Notes: generated by a model not told the origin, from the sequence alone. Counted from the first letter of the stretch, positions 1 to 6,979 are shown. The stretch: DNA of 8,528 nt from Bacillota bacterium (GCA_012518325.1 JAAYSR010000141.1:1-8528), one strand, 5' to 3'. Numbers and translations: made by a program.

Positions 1-741
1 ATCATGACTTTAATTGATACTGGTGCAAAAGGATTCTTAGGCGGCCTAGGAATCACGGGCCTGCCAGCCTATATTATTGCGGTGGCGGTTGCTCTGCTCA
101 TGGGCTATTTGCTGGGTACAGGCATTGGACTTTTGATCACTAAAGGCAGGATTGCGCCTTTTATTGCCACATTGGGCGCTATGAAGATCTTTAGAAGTGT
201 GACGCAGCACTTTATGCAGGGTTACAATCCCAGGGTGCCCAGGGAGTTTCTCAAGATCAGCAATGTGCAAATCGGCGGTTTGATGTTTATGCCCATCGTT
301 TACTGGGCGGTGATCGCCGTCGTTTTACACTATGTCTCCACACGCACCACCTTTGGCCGGCAGGTGATTGCAGTCGGCTCCAACGAGCGGGCTGCCCAGC
401 TTTCAGGTGTAAATGTCAATAAAGTGAAGAACAGAGTGTACTCCTTAATGGGGGTACTGGTGTCGATTGCAGCCATTATTCAGGTGTCGCGCATCGGTTC
501 CATGGACTACGCCAACGCCGGCAGCGGCATGGAGATGGATGCCATCGCCGCGGCGGTCGTAGGCGGCACCAGCATGGCCGGGGGAAGGGGCACCATTTTG
601 GGCACCTTTATGGGCATGCTGATTATCGCTGTAATGAACAACCTGCTTAACCTGTTTGGGGTTCCTCCATTTCTCAGGGAGGCCTTTAAGGGGTTAATCG
701 TTGTGTTGGCAGTGCTCTTGCAAAGAAAGCAAAGGGACTAG
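1..741 (+). CDS. Ribose-type sugar ABC transporter permease (RbsC-like), 5'-truncated by window edge
   Basis: Inner-membrane permease of a carbohydrate ABC importer (BPD_transp_2 / RbsC family), which would work with a periplasmic-type binding lipoprotein and an RbsA-like ATPase encoded outside the window. The frame is open from base 1. An ATG at 4 is probably internal, because RbsC-like permeases are about 310-330 residues and only about 246 are visible, so the N-terminal helices are missing. Counting from the ATG at 4, hydrophobic segments lie at about 22-46, 92-111, 145-162, 197-217 and 229-240. Family hallmarks are the TFGRQVIAVGSNERAAQLSG stretch (116-135) and the conserved cytoplasmic loop around 173-196 with AIAAAVVGGTSMAGG. 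The protein ends in a basic tail, RKQRD. The dehydrogenase gene follows after 15 bp, so they are probably cotranscribed. The family call is firm, but the sugar cannot be read from the sequence. Confidence 0.93.
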   Translation: MMTLIDTGAKGFLGGLGITGLPAYIIAVAVALLMGYLLGTGIGLLITKGRIAPFIATLGAMKIFRSVTQHFMQGYNPRVPREFLKISNVQIGGLMFMPIVYWAVIAVVLHYVSTRTTFGRQVIAVGSNERAAQLSGVNVNKVKNRVYSLMGVLVSIAAIIQVSRIGSMDYANAGSGMEMDAIAAAVVGGTSMAGGRGTILGTFMGMLIIAVMNNLLNLFGVPPFLREAFKGLIVVLAVLLQRKQRD

Positions 742-756
742 GAAGGGAGGACGCAT

Positions 757-1794
757 ATGCTGAAAATTGGAATTATCGGCTGTGGGAAGATCGCCCAGGT
801 CAGGCACATACCCGAATATTCTGCCCATGAACAGGCAGAGATTATCGCCTACTACGACAAGACCTTTGACCGGGCCCAGGCCATGGCTGAAAAATATGGC
901 GGCAAGGCCTATGAGACTCTGGACGAACTGTTGGCAAACGAAGAGATCGACGCAGTAAGCGTCTGCATTGCCAACCACATGCATGCAGAGGTGACGATCC
1001 GCGCCCTTAACTCCGGCAAGCATGTACTTTGCGAAAAGCCCATGGCAACGAGCATGGAGGATTGCGAGGCCATGGTGGAAACGGCAGAGCGCGTCGGCAA
1101 GAAACTTGTTATCGGCCATAATCAGATCCTGACAGCCGCCCACAGGCGGGCCAAGGAACTGATTGACCAGGGGCTGATTGGAGACATTCTAACCTTTAGA
1201 ACCACCTTTGGCCATGGGGGGCCTGAAGCCTGGAGCATCGATCCGGGGCCGGGCACCTGGTTCTTTAAGAAGGAGGCCGCGGTCTTTGGAGCAATGGCCG
1301 ACCTGGGAGTGCATAAACTGTACCTGCTGCGCTATTTGACAGGCCAAAGGTACAGGTCTGTTTCAGCCAGGTTTGCCACTCTGCACAAAAGGAATGCCCA
1401 GGAACAGCCCATTAAGGTAGAGGATAACGCCATCTGCATTTTGGAGATGGAAAACGGGATTATGGGCAGCATGACCGCCAGCTGGACTTATTACGGGGCG
1501 GAAGATAACAGCACAGTGCTATATGGTACCGAGGGCATCCTCAAGATCTATGACGATCCAAACTTCGCAATGGTGGCAGTGCTCAAAGGCGGAGAACGCA
1601 TCTGTTTCGACCTGGAGGGCATCCAGACCAATGTGAGCCAGACCAGGTCCGGTGTGATTGATGAGTTTATTGCCGTCATCTTAGAAGGCAAGGAGTCAGA
1701 ACTCTCAGGACGCAGGGCCCTCGATGCCATGCGGGCGATCTTTGCCGCTTCCGAGTCTGCCAGGGAGAATAAGACCGTTTTTATTGAAAACTGA
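757..1794 (+). CDS. Gfo/Idh/MocA-family NAD(P)-dependent oxidoreductase
   Basis: A 345-residue cytoplasmic dehydrogenase, full length for the family, likely oxidising a sugar, polyol or inositol-like substrate. The N-terminal Rossmann fold has the dinucleotide loop GIIGCGKIA (5-13). The acidic Asp34 at the end of the second strand favours NAD over NADP (inference). The family signature EKP is at 93-95, in CEKPMA. The C-terminal substrate domain carries the DLGVHKLYLL motif, with Asp182 and His186 in the positions of the family's catalytic acid/His pair. The ATG at 757 is supported by GGGAGG at 745-750 with a 6-nt gap. It follows the sugar permease directly, so its substrate is probably the imported sugar or a product of it. 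It resembles IolG-type inositol dehydrogenases in general form, but I cannot assign a substrate, so no symbol is given. Confidence 0.93.
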   Translation: MLKIGIIGCGKIAQVRHIPEYSAHEQAEIIAYYDKTFDRAQAMAEKYGGKAYETLDELLANEEIDAVSVCIANHMHAEVTIRALNSGKHVLCEKPMATSMEDCEAMVETAERVGKKLVIGHNQILTAAHRRAKELIDQGLIGDILTFRTTFGHGGPEAWSIDPGPGTWFFKKEAAVFGAMADLGVHKLYLLRYLTGQRYRSVSARFATLHKRNAQEQPIKVEDNAICILEMENGIMGSMTASWTYYGAEDNSTVLYGTEGILKIYDDPNFAMVAVLKGGERICFDLEGIQTNVSQTRSGVIDEFIAVILEGKESELSGRRALDAMRAIFAASESARENKTVFIEN

Positions 1795-1806
1795 ATACAA
1801 AATTAG

Positions 1807-1845
1807 AAGCTGGAGGCACCTTCCGCAAAAGGCTGCCTCCAGCTT
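1807..1845. terminator. Bidirectional rho-independent terminator between convergent genes
   Basis: Perfect 12-bp inverted repeat: AAGCTGGAGGCA at 1807-1818 and TGCCTCCAGCTT at 1834-1845. The inner bases can extend the stem past a bulged C1833 (CCTT with AAGG), leaving a CCGCAA loop. On the plus strand the stem runs into a short T run (1844-1847). On the minus strand it is followed by TTCTAATTTTG. It lies 12 bp after the dehydrogenase stop and 18 bp beyond the DUF1015 stop, so it can serve both transcripts. The U-tracts are modest, so efficiency in each direction is uncertain. Confidence 0.8.
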
Positions 1846-1863
1846 TTGTACATTCATGCAGAA

Positions 1864-3099
1864 TCAGCTGAGTTTATGGATAAAGAGTCCGCTGAGGAGC
1901 TTCGGTTCAAACCAGGTGGATTTCGGCGGCATCACCTGATTGCTGTCTGCTACCTGCAAAATCTCCTCAATGGAAGTCGGATACATGGAGAAGGCCACTT
2001 TCATGTCAGCCTTGACCCTTCTCTCAAGCTCCTCAACGCCCCTTATCCCGCCTACAAACTCGATCCGCTCGTCTCGGCGGGGGTCCTGGATGTTAAGGAT
2101 CGGCTCAAGGAGATGGTCCTGTAAAATCGCAACGTCCAGATCCTTGATGATGTCGCCGGTGTTTACCAGCTCCGGCTTCGGAGTAAGCTTGTACCAGGTG
2201 TCTTCCAGATACATGCCGAAGGTCTGCTTTTCCTCCGGGGCGTACGGCGCGGCGGGAGCCTTGTCCACCGCAAAGTTCTCCTTTACTTTCTCCAGAAACT
2301 CTTCCGCAGTATTGCCGTTTAAATCCACAACCAGACGGTTATAAGGCCAGATCTTAAGATCTGAGGCAGGGAAGATCACCGACAGGAAGTAGTTGAATTC
2401 TGCCTCTGGATCAGGATTCTGCTCCCGCATTTCCATGCCCACCCGGCAGGCAGCGGCGGAACGGTGGTGTCCATCGGCAATATAGAGGTGGTCAATGCCC
2501 GCAAAGAGGCCGGTGAGCCTTTGAATTGTCTCAGGGCAGTCAACAACCCAGCAGATATGTTCAACATTGTGGGCGGCAAATTCATAAACAGGCTTGTGAT
2601 CTGCGATCCACCCGTTAATGATCTTGACAGCTTCGACATTGTCCCGGTAGGTCAGGAAGATCGGCCCGGTCTGGGCGTGCAGCGCCTTGATATGGTCGAT
2701 GCGGTCCTGTTCCTTGTCTGGACGGGTAAACTCGTGTTTCTTAATGACGTTGCTGTAATAATCGTCCACTGAAGCGCAGGCAACCAGCCCCGTCTGGGCC
2801 CTGCCGTCCATGATCTGGCGGTAGATGTACAGGCAGTCCTGGTCATCCTGAATGAAGCGGCCCGTTTCCACCATGTCATCGAGGATTTCCCTGGCCTTGG
2901 CATAGACCTTGGGGTCATGGGGATCCGGCATTTCCTCGAAGTTGATTTCCGCCCGGTCGATGCGCAGGAAGGAATGTTCGTTGCCCTGAACCATCTCCTT
3001 TGCTTCTTCCGAGTTCATAACGTCATAGGGTAGAGCAGCAACTTGATCAGCTAGATCATGTCTCGGCCTAAGGGCCTTAAACGGTTTAATAACAGCCAT
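1864..3099 (-). CDS. DUF1015-family protein in the serine biosynthesis locus
   Basis: A 411-residue soluble protein of the DUF1015 family; its biochemical function is not established as far as I know. Visible family features are an N-terminal LPYDVM block (23-28), the charged block KHEFTRPDKEQDRIDHIKAL (121-140 region), a strongly conserved-looking ADGHHRSAA (208-216), and a C-terminal MPPKSTWFEPK (390-400). No signal peptide or membrane segment is visible. The ATG at 3099 has GGAGG 8 nt upstream (3108-3112), and the gene starts 21 bp after the serA stop, so the two form one operon. The DGHHR motif recalls the active-site loop of ParB/sulfiredoxin-fold proteins such as the free serine kinase SerK. 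With serA beside it, a role in phosphoserine or serine metabolism is plausible, but this is a hypothesis. Family call firm, function open. Confidence 0.92.
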   Translation of the reverse strand: MAVIKPFKALRPRHDLADQVAALPYDVMNSEEAKEMVQGNEHSFLRIDRAEINFEEMPDPHDPKVYAKAREILDDMVETGRFIQDDQDCLYIYRQIMDGRAQTGLVACASVDDYYSNVIKKHEFTRPDKEQDRIDHIKALHAQTGPIFLTYRDNVEAVKIINGWIADHKPVYEFAAHNVEHICWVVDCPETIQRLTGLFAGIDHLYIADGHHRSAAACRVGMEMREQNPDPEAEFNYFLSVIFPASDLKIWPYNRLVVDLNGNTAEEFLEKVKENFAVDKAPAAPYAPEEKQTFGMYLEDTWYKLTPKPELVNTGDIIKDLDVAILQDHLLEPILNIQDPRRDERIEFVGGIRGVEELERRVKADMKVAFSMYPTSIEEILQVADSNQVMPPKSTWFEPKLLSGLFIHKLS

Positions 3100-3120
3100 G
3101 CAGTGAGCCTCCTTTTATTT

Positions 3121-4056
3121 CTATCTAAAGTTGACGCTGTTTTCCACGCGTTTCCCAGTGGCGAAATTCAACACTTCCTGGGCCACGATGGCGGCCACTT
3201 TGAGCTGCGCCTCTTTGGTCGAAGCAGCAATGTGGGGAGTTGCCAGCACATTTTCCATTTTCACCAAATCATAGTTCTCCGGGGGTTCGTGGGAGTGGAC
3301 ATCCATGGCTGCGCCGCCGACGTGGCCGATTTCTAAAGAGTGCTTAAGGGCAGCCTCATCTATCAGTGAACCACGGGCGGTGTTGATGATGATCACGCCA
3401 GGCTTCATTATTCTTAAGGTGTCTTCATTTATGAGATGCTTAGTCTCAGGTGTAGCCGGTAGATGCAGTGTGATTATGTCTGCTGTGCGGAAAATTTCGG
3501 TGCGTTCACAGCGGGTGACTCCCCGCAGTTCGGCTTCTTCGTCGGTGAGGACCAAGTCGCAGGTGAGGACTCTCATCTGAAAGGCTCTGGCCCTTTTGGC
3601 CACTTCTTTGCCGATGCGGCCAAAACCGATGATGCCCAGCGTCTTACCGTACAGTTCCATGCCTTGGAAGGCTGAACGGTTCCATTCCTCATTGCGGATG
3701 GACTGGTTGGCCTGGCAGACCTTGCGCACCAAAGCCAGCATCAGGGCAAAGGTGTGCTCGGCGGTGGCAATTGTGTTTCCGCTGGGGGCGTTTACTACGT
3801 TAATGCCCCGTTCCGTCGCAGCGTGGACATCAATGTTGTCCACACCTACTCCGGCGCGGCCGATGATCTTCAGCTTCGGCATTTTCCTCATTACTTCATC
3901 GGTTACCTGGGTTGCGCTGCGCACCAGCAAAGCATCGTAGCTGTCAAGATCGTCAACTTCACTGACGTTCTTTTCCACAACTTCGATGCCTTCGCTTTCA
4001 AGAAGCGGAGATAGCCCTTCTTTAGCAATTTTGTCTGAGACTAACACGCGAAACAT
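3121..4056 (-). CDS. serA: D-3-phosphoglycerate dehydrogenase, short form without ACT domain
   Basis: Catalyses NAD-dependent oxidation of 3-phosphoglycerate to 3-phosphohydroxypyruvate, the first step of serine synthesis. The 311-residue protein has the 2-hydroxyacid dehydrogenase layout: substrate domain (1 to about 95, with GRAGVGVDNID at 66-76), NAD domain with GFGRIG (144-149) and Asp167 for the NAD ribose, and catalytic Arg228 (NTARGS), Glu257 (HEPP) and His275 (TPHIAAST). It ends at NSVNFR, where longer SerA enzymes continue into the ASB and ACT domains (about 525 residues), so serine feedback through ACT is absent. I chose the ATG at 4056, giving MFRVLVSD, because AAAAGGAG lies 7 nt upstream. 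The ATG at 4062 is only 1 nt from it. Cotranscribed with the DUF1015 gene and divergent from serC. Other hydroxyacid dehydrogenases look similar, but the serC and DUF1015 neighbours support SerA. Confidence 0.93.
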   Translation of the reverse strand: MFRVLVSDKIAKEGLSPLLESEGIEVVEKNVSEVDDLDSYDALLVRSATQVTDEVMRKMPKLKIIGRAGVGVDNIDVHAATERGINVVNAPSGNTIATAEHTFALMLALVRKVCQANQSIRNEEWNRSAFQGMELYGKTLGIIGFGRIGKEVAKRARAFQMRVLTCDLVLTDEEAELRGVTRCERTEIFRTADIITLHLPATPETKHLINEDTLRIMKPGVIIINTARGSLIDEAALKHSLEIGHVGGAAMDVHSHEPPENYDLVKMENVLATPHIAASTKEAQLKVAAIVAQEVLNFATGKRVENSVNFR

Positions 4057-4063
4057 CAGCATT

Positions 4064-4071
4064 CTCCTTTT
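4064..4071 (-). promoter_or_regulatory. serA ribosome binding site that decides the start codon
   Basis: On the minus strand this reads AAAAGGAG. It is 7 nt from the ATG at 4056 but only 1 nt from the in-frame ATG at 4062, so translation should begin at 4056. The resulting N-terminus MFRVLVSD also matches the usual SerA beginning. Confidence 0.75.
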
Positions 4072-4097
4072 CTGAAACGATTTTATCTGCCTTTTCC

Positions 4098-4108
4098 ATT
4101 ATATCACA
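4098..4108 (-). promoter_or_regulatory. serA promoter, extended -10 (TRTGN) type
   Basis: Minus-strand TGTGATATAAT is a perfect TATAAT -10 hexamer preceded by the Gram-positive extended element TRTGN. No good -35 hexamer lies 17 bp upstream (CTCAGT there), as is usual for extended -10 promoters. The predicted transcript starts near 4091 and has a leader of about 35 nt before the serA ATG. Confidence 0.7.
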
Positions 4109-4117
4109 AAAGAGGAA

Positions 4118-4132
4118 TTAACTGAGTGTTAA
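4118..4132. promoter_or_regulatory. GTTAA palindrome, possible operator over the serA -35 region
   Basis: TTAACTGAGTGTTAA is a perfect 5-bp inverted repeat with a 5-nt spacer. A third GTTAA copy occurs at 4147-4151. The palindrome is centred about 35 bp upstream of the predicted serA start point, where a repressor or activator could act on serA and perhaps on serC. I do not recognise the cognate regulator; 5-bp arms can occur by chance in AT-rich spacer DNA. Confidence 0.35.
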
Positions 4133-4196
4133 TGGACGAACCTGATGTTAAGTTCATGTAAAGGCGAGGAGGGCATTGTTTCTTATTTCACCAGAA

Positions 4197-4207
4197 TGTG
4201 GTAGGAT
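4197..4207 (+). promoter_or_regulatory. Possible serC promoter, extended -10 type
   Basis: TGTGGTAGGAT fits TRTGN plus a 4/6 match to TATAAT. A weak TTTCTT at 4179-4184 has a 17-bp spacing. Transcription would start near 4214, leaving a leader of about 38 nt to the serC ATG. This also argues against translation from the GTG at 4216, which would sit at the transcript's 5' end. Confidence 0.45.
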
Positions 4208-4251
4208 TAGGATAAGTGGCAAATTACTTGCGACAAGGAGGCATTCGAGTT

Positions 4252-5334
4252 ATGGAAAGAGCTTACAATTTCAACGCAGGTCCAGCCGCACTGCCGCTGG
4301 ATGTCTTAAAGGAAGCCCAGGCTGAGCTTTTGAACTTCAACGGCACCGGCATGTCGGTTATGGAGTTGAGCCATCGGAGCAAGGATTATGAGGCAGTTCA
4401 CAATCAGGCCCGGGAACTTCTGCGGAAGCTGCTCAGCATTCCCGAAAACTACGATGTGCTGTTCATCCAGGGCGGGGCGACTCTGCAGTTCAGCATGGTG
4501 CCCATGAACCTGATGCTGCCTGACAAGACTGCAAATTACATTCTCACCGGTGTCTGGTCCGAGAAGGCATTGGATGAGGCCGGGAAGGAAGGCAGCACTA
4601 GAGTAGGAGCCAGCACTGCCGAACAGAAGTATCGTTCCATCCCGGAAAGCGCGGATCTTGATCTTCGTCCCGATGACGCCTACGTCCATATTACTTCCAA
4701 CAACACCATCTACGGCACCCAGTGGAAGCATTTCCCCGACACCAAGGATGTGCCCCTGGTTGCCGACATGTCCAGTGACATTCTCTCGAAGCCCCTTGAC
4801 ATCAGCCGCTTCGGACTGATTTACGCCGGGGCGCAGAAAAACCTAGGGCCCTCAGGAGTTACCGTGGTAATTATCCGCAAGGATCTCCTGGAGCGCAGTC
4901 CCAAGGATCTGCCCATCATGCTCAACTACAACACCCATGCTTCTAAGAATTCTATGCATAACACGCCGCCGACCTTCGCCATTTACCTGCTGGGCAAAGT
5001 GCTGGGCTGGGTAGAGCGCTACGGCGGAGTTAAGGCCATTGAAAAACTCAACGATATGAAGGCAAGCATGATCTATGACGCTATCGATCAGAGCGGCGGC
5101 TTTTACGTAGGTCATGCAGACAAAGGAAGCCGTTCTGTGATGAACGTCACCTTTAACCTGGCATCAGAAGAGCTTGAGAAGAAGTTCCTGGCTGCGGCGA
5201 GGGAAAAAGGTTTCGTAGGCCTGAACGGACACCGCTCCATTGGCGGGTGCCGCGCTTCGATCTACAATGCGGTGCCTGTGGAAGCCTGTGAGGCGTTGCG
5301 AGAGTTTATGCTGGAGTTCAAAGCAAAGAACTGA
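4252..5334 (+). CDS. serC: Phosphoserine aminotransferase
   Basis: PLP enzyme transferring the amino group of glutamate to 3-phosphohydroxypyruvate to give O-phosphoserine, the second step of serine synthesis; in some organisms the enzyme also acts in pyridoxine synthesis. From the ATG at 4252 it is 360 residues, the typical SerC length. Key features are the N-terminal YNFNAGPAALP (5-15), ELSHRSK (38-44), the phosphate-binding GGATLQF (74-80), Asp172 in ADMSSD, the PLP-lysine Lys196 in AGAQKNLGP, and the C-terminal GHRSIGGCRASIYNA (326-340). The start at 4252 has AAGGAGG at 4235-4241. A longer frame from the GTG at 4216 would read through this ribosome binding site and adds residues not found in the family. 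It is divergent from serA-DUF1015 and followed by its own terminator. Confidence 0.97.
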   Translation: MERAYNFNAGPAALPLDVLKEAQAELLNFNGTGMSVMELSHRSKDYEAVHNQARELLRKLLSIPENYDVLFIQGGATLQFSMVPMNLMLPDKTANYILTGVWSEKALDEAGKEGSTRVGASTAEQKYRSIPESADLDLRPDDAYVHITSNNTIYGTQWKHFPDTKDVPLVADMSSDILSKPLDISRFGLIYAGAQKNLGPSGVTVVIIRKDLLERSPKDLPIMLNYNTHASKNSMHNTPPTFAIYLLGKVLGWVERYGGVKAIEKLNDMKASMIYDAIDQSGGFYVGHADKGSRSVMNVTFNLASEELEKKFLAAAREKGFVGLNGHRSIGGCRASIYNAVPVEACEALREFMLEFKAKN

Positions 5335-5353
5335 ATCTAGAAAGCACGATCCC

Positions 5354-5390
5354 AAGGCCGTTACGCAGCTCGCTGCGGAGCGGCCTTTTT
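5354..5390 (+). terminator. Rho-independent terminator of serC
   Basis: Stem AAGGCCG (5354-5360) with CGGCCTT (5381-5387), an internal loop TTA/GAG, an inner stem CGCAG/CTGCG (5364-5368 and 5373-5377) closed by a CTCG loop, then a T run at 5386-5390. It lies 20 bp past the serC stop and separates serC from the next operon. Confidence 0.88.
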
Positions 5391-5406
5391 AATGAAAGAA
5401 CTTTCC

Positions 5407-5435
5407 TTGAATAGTGCTGCGGGAAATGGTAATAT
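5407..5435 (+). promoter_or_regulatory. Promoter of the cDPGS-family/rocD operon
   Basis: TTGAAT (5407-5412), a 17-bp spacer, then TAATAT (5430-5435), with TGG immediately upstream of the -10 providing an extended TGn element. Each hexamer matches the consensus at 4 of 6 positions. It lies just after the serC terminator. Transcription would begin near 5442, about 194 nt before the first gene. Confidence 0.65.
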
Positions 5436-5441
5436 TTAAGT

Positions 5442-5635
5442 GTTAAATATAAAATGGATTATAAGAATCGGCGAAGAACAGATTAAGATTGTTGTCAAAG
5501 CAGGCGCAGAACAGCAGCGAACGCGGAACGGACAAGGAGGTGACCTGGGCTCAGCGTATTTGCGCCTGACAGCCTTCCCCTGGAACAGAGGGATTCGTGG
5601 GGGATATAGACTGTATAACAACGAGGAGGTAGTTT
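5442..5635 (+). promoter_or_regulatory. Long 5' leader with unrecognised structure (possible cis-regulatory RNA)
   Basis: About 194 nt between the predicted start point and the first gene. CAGGCGCA (5501-5508) can pair perfectly with TGCGCCTG (5561-5568), enclosing 52 nt. Inside the loop is AAGGAGGTGA (5534-5543), a full anti-16S complement with no ATG, GTG or TTG at normal distance. A smaller hairpin is possible at 5578-5592 (CCCT/AGGG). The true ribosome binding site GAGGAGGT (5623-5630) sits just upstream of the ATG. I do not recognise a T-box or any riboswitch class known to me. A weak open frame from the GTG at 5440 crosses the region but has no recognisable product. Confidence 0.35.
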
Positions 5636-6976
5636 ATGTCTAAGATTAATGTAATCATTATCGGGGCGGCCGGCAGGGACTTTCACAACTTCAACACCTA
5701 TTACCGGGACAATGAGAAGTACAATGTAGCTGCTTTCACCGCAACCCAGATTCCTGACATCCATGGACGCCTGTACCCGCCGGAGCTCGCAGGGAAACTC
5801 TATCCAAACGGTATCCCCATTTACGATCAAGCTGAACTGGTGGACTTGATCAAGAAATATGACGTTGATGAATGCGTCTTTTCCTTCAGTGACATCCATT
5901 ATGTGGACTTGATGAACCTCAGCTCGGTTGTGAATGCGGCCGGGGCCAGCTTTATCCTCTTAGGGCCCAAAAAGACGATGCTCAAGAGCAAAAAGCCCGT
6001 TGTGGCAGTCTGCGCCACCAGGACCGGCACCGGCAAGAGCCAGACCAGCCGCACAGTGGCTGAATATTTGATGAAGCAGGGCCTGAGAGTGGTTGCTGTT
6101 CGCCATCCCATGCCCTACGGCGACCTGGCGGCCCAAAAGGTGCAGCGCTTCTCCACCATTGATGACCTGGCCAAGCATAAGTGCACCATTGAAGAGATGG
6201 AAGAGTACGAACCCCATATCGAGCGGGGCAATGTCATTTATTCCGGCGTAGACTATCAGGCCATTTTAGAGGAAGCTGAAAATGATCCTGAAGGCTGCGA
6301 CGTTATTCTCTGGGACGGCGGCAATAATGACTTCCCGTTTTATAAGCCTGATCTGATGATTACTGTGGCAGATCCCCACAGGGCCGGCCATGAGCTGACC
6401 TATTATCCGGGCGAAGTGAACCTGCGCATTGCCGATGTGGTTGTCATCAACAAGATCGACAGCGCTTCCCCTGAAGGAATTGAAACTGTACGCCAAAACG
6501 TCCAGCGGGTCAATCCCGACGCCGTCATCGTAGATGCTGCATCCCCAATCAGGGTGGACCATCCAGAGCTGATCAGGGGCAAGCGGGTGCTGATCGTGGA
6601 AGACGGCCCAACCCTGACCCACGGAGACATGAAACTTGGCGCAGGCACGATTGCCGCCCAGAAGTTCGGCGCCGCCGAGATTATCAATCCTCGGGCCCAC
6701 GCCGTCGGCAAGCTGGCCGAAACCTATGAGATCTACCCCCATATCGGCGATTTGCTGCCGGCCATGGGCTACAGCGACCAGCAGCGGGCTGACCTTGAGG
6801 CCACCATTGCCAACGTCGACTGTGACTCGGTCATTATCGGAACTCCTATCGATCTGAACCGCATTGTCAAGATCAAGCAGCCCAACACCAGAGTGTACTA
6901 TGACCTCCAGGAGATTGGCTCGCCGAACCTGGCAGAAGTATTGGCCGATTTTATTAAGAAGCATAATCTGGGCTAG
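5636..6976 (+). CDS. Cyclic 2,3-diphosphoglycerate synthetase-family P-loop NTPase
   Basis: A 446-residue cytoplasmic protein, close in length to the archaeal cyclic 2,3-diphosphoglycerate synthetase (about 460). The archaeal enzyme uses ATP to close 2,3-diphosphoglycerate into a cyclic thermoprotectant. The N-terminal part begins KINVIIIGAAGRDFHNFN, a nucleotide-binding-like fold. The central P-loop is ATRTGTGKSQTSR (127-139, with Lys134 and Ser135), followed by VRHPMPYGDL (155-164), a Walker B-like ILWDGGNND (224-232), and VVINKID (269-275), which resembles the NKxD guanine motif of GTPases. GAGGAGGT at 5623-5630 supports the ATG at 5636. rocD begins 18 bp after its stop, so they share a transcript. 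The cyclic product is known from hyperthermophilic methanogens, so the exact reaction in a bacterium is doubtful. Family call firm, substrate open. Confidence 0.88.
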   Translation: MSKINVIIIGAAGRDFHNFNTYYRDNEKYNVAAFTATQIPDIHGRLYPPELAGKLYPNGIPIYDQAELVDLIKKYDVDECVFSFSDIHYVDLMNLSSVVNAAGASFILLGPKKTMLKSKKPVVAVCATRTGTGKSQTSRTVAEYLMKQGLRVVAVRHPMPYGDLAAQKVQRFSTIDDLAKHKCTIEEMEEYEPHIERGNVIYSGVDYQAILEEAENDPEGCDVILWDGGNNDFPFYKPDLMITVADPHRAGHELTYYPGEVNLRIADVVVINKIDSASPEGIETVRQNVQRVNPDAVIVDAASPIRVDHPELIRGKRVLIVEDGPTLTHGDMKLGAGTIAAQKFGAAEIINPRAHAVGKLAETYEIYPHIGDLLPAMGYSDQQRADLEATIANVDCDSVIIGTPIDLNRIVKIKQPNTRVYYDLQEIGSPNLAEVLADFIKKHNLG

Positions 6977-6979
6977 AGC

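Noticed and set aside
4137..4155. CGAAC...GTTC sequence similar to a Gram-positive LexA (DinR) box
   Set aside because: The half-site spacing is wrong: GAAC and GTTC are 10 nt apart rather than 4, and the closer GTTAA is offset by one base and mismatched. SOS control of serine genes would also be unexpected.
4216..4251. Upstream GTG start adding 12 residues to SerC
   Set aside because: The serC ribosome binding site (4235-4241) lies inside this extension, the predicted transcript start is near 4214, and the 360-residue form from 4252 matches the family.
5534..5545. AAGGAGGTGACC resembles the reverse complement of the 16S rRNA 3' end
   Set aside because: The similarity stops at the Shine-Dalgarno complement; the flanking bases do not match 16S rRNA, so this is not an rRNA fragment.
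5440..5643. A 67-codon open frame (GTG start) in the leader before the cDPGS-family gene
   Set aside because: The start is at or before the predicted transcription start, has no ribosome binding site, and the product is not recognisable. The frame overlaps the real ATG at 5636. A shorter leader peptide cannot be excluded, but no start codon is properly spaced from AAGGAGGTGA.
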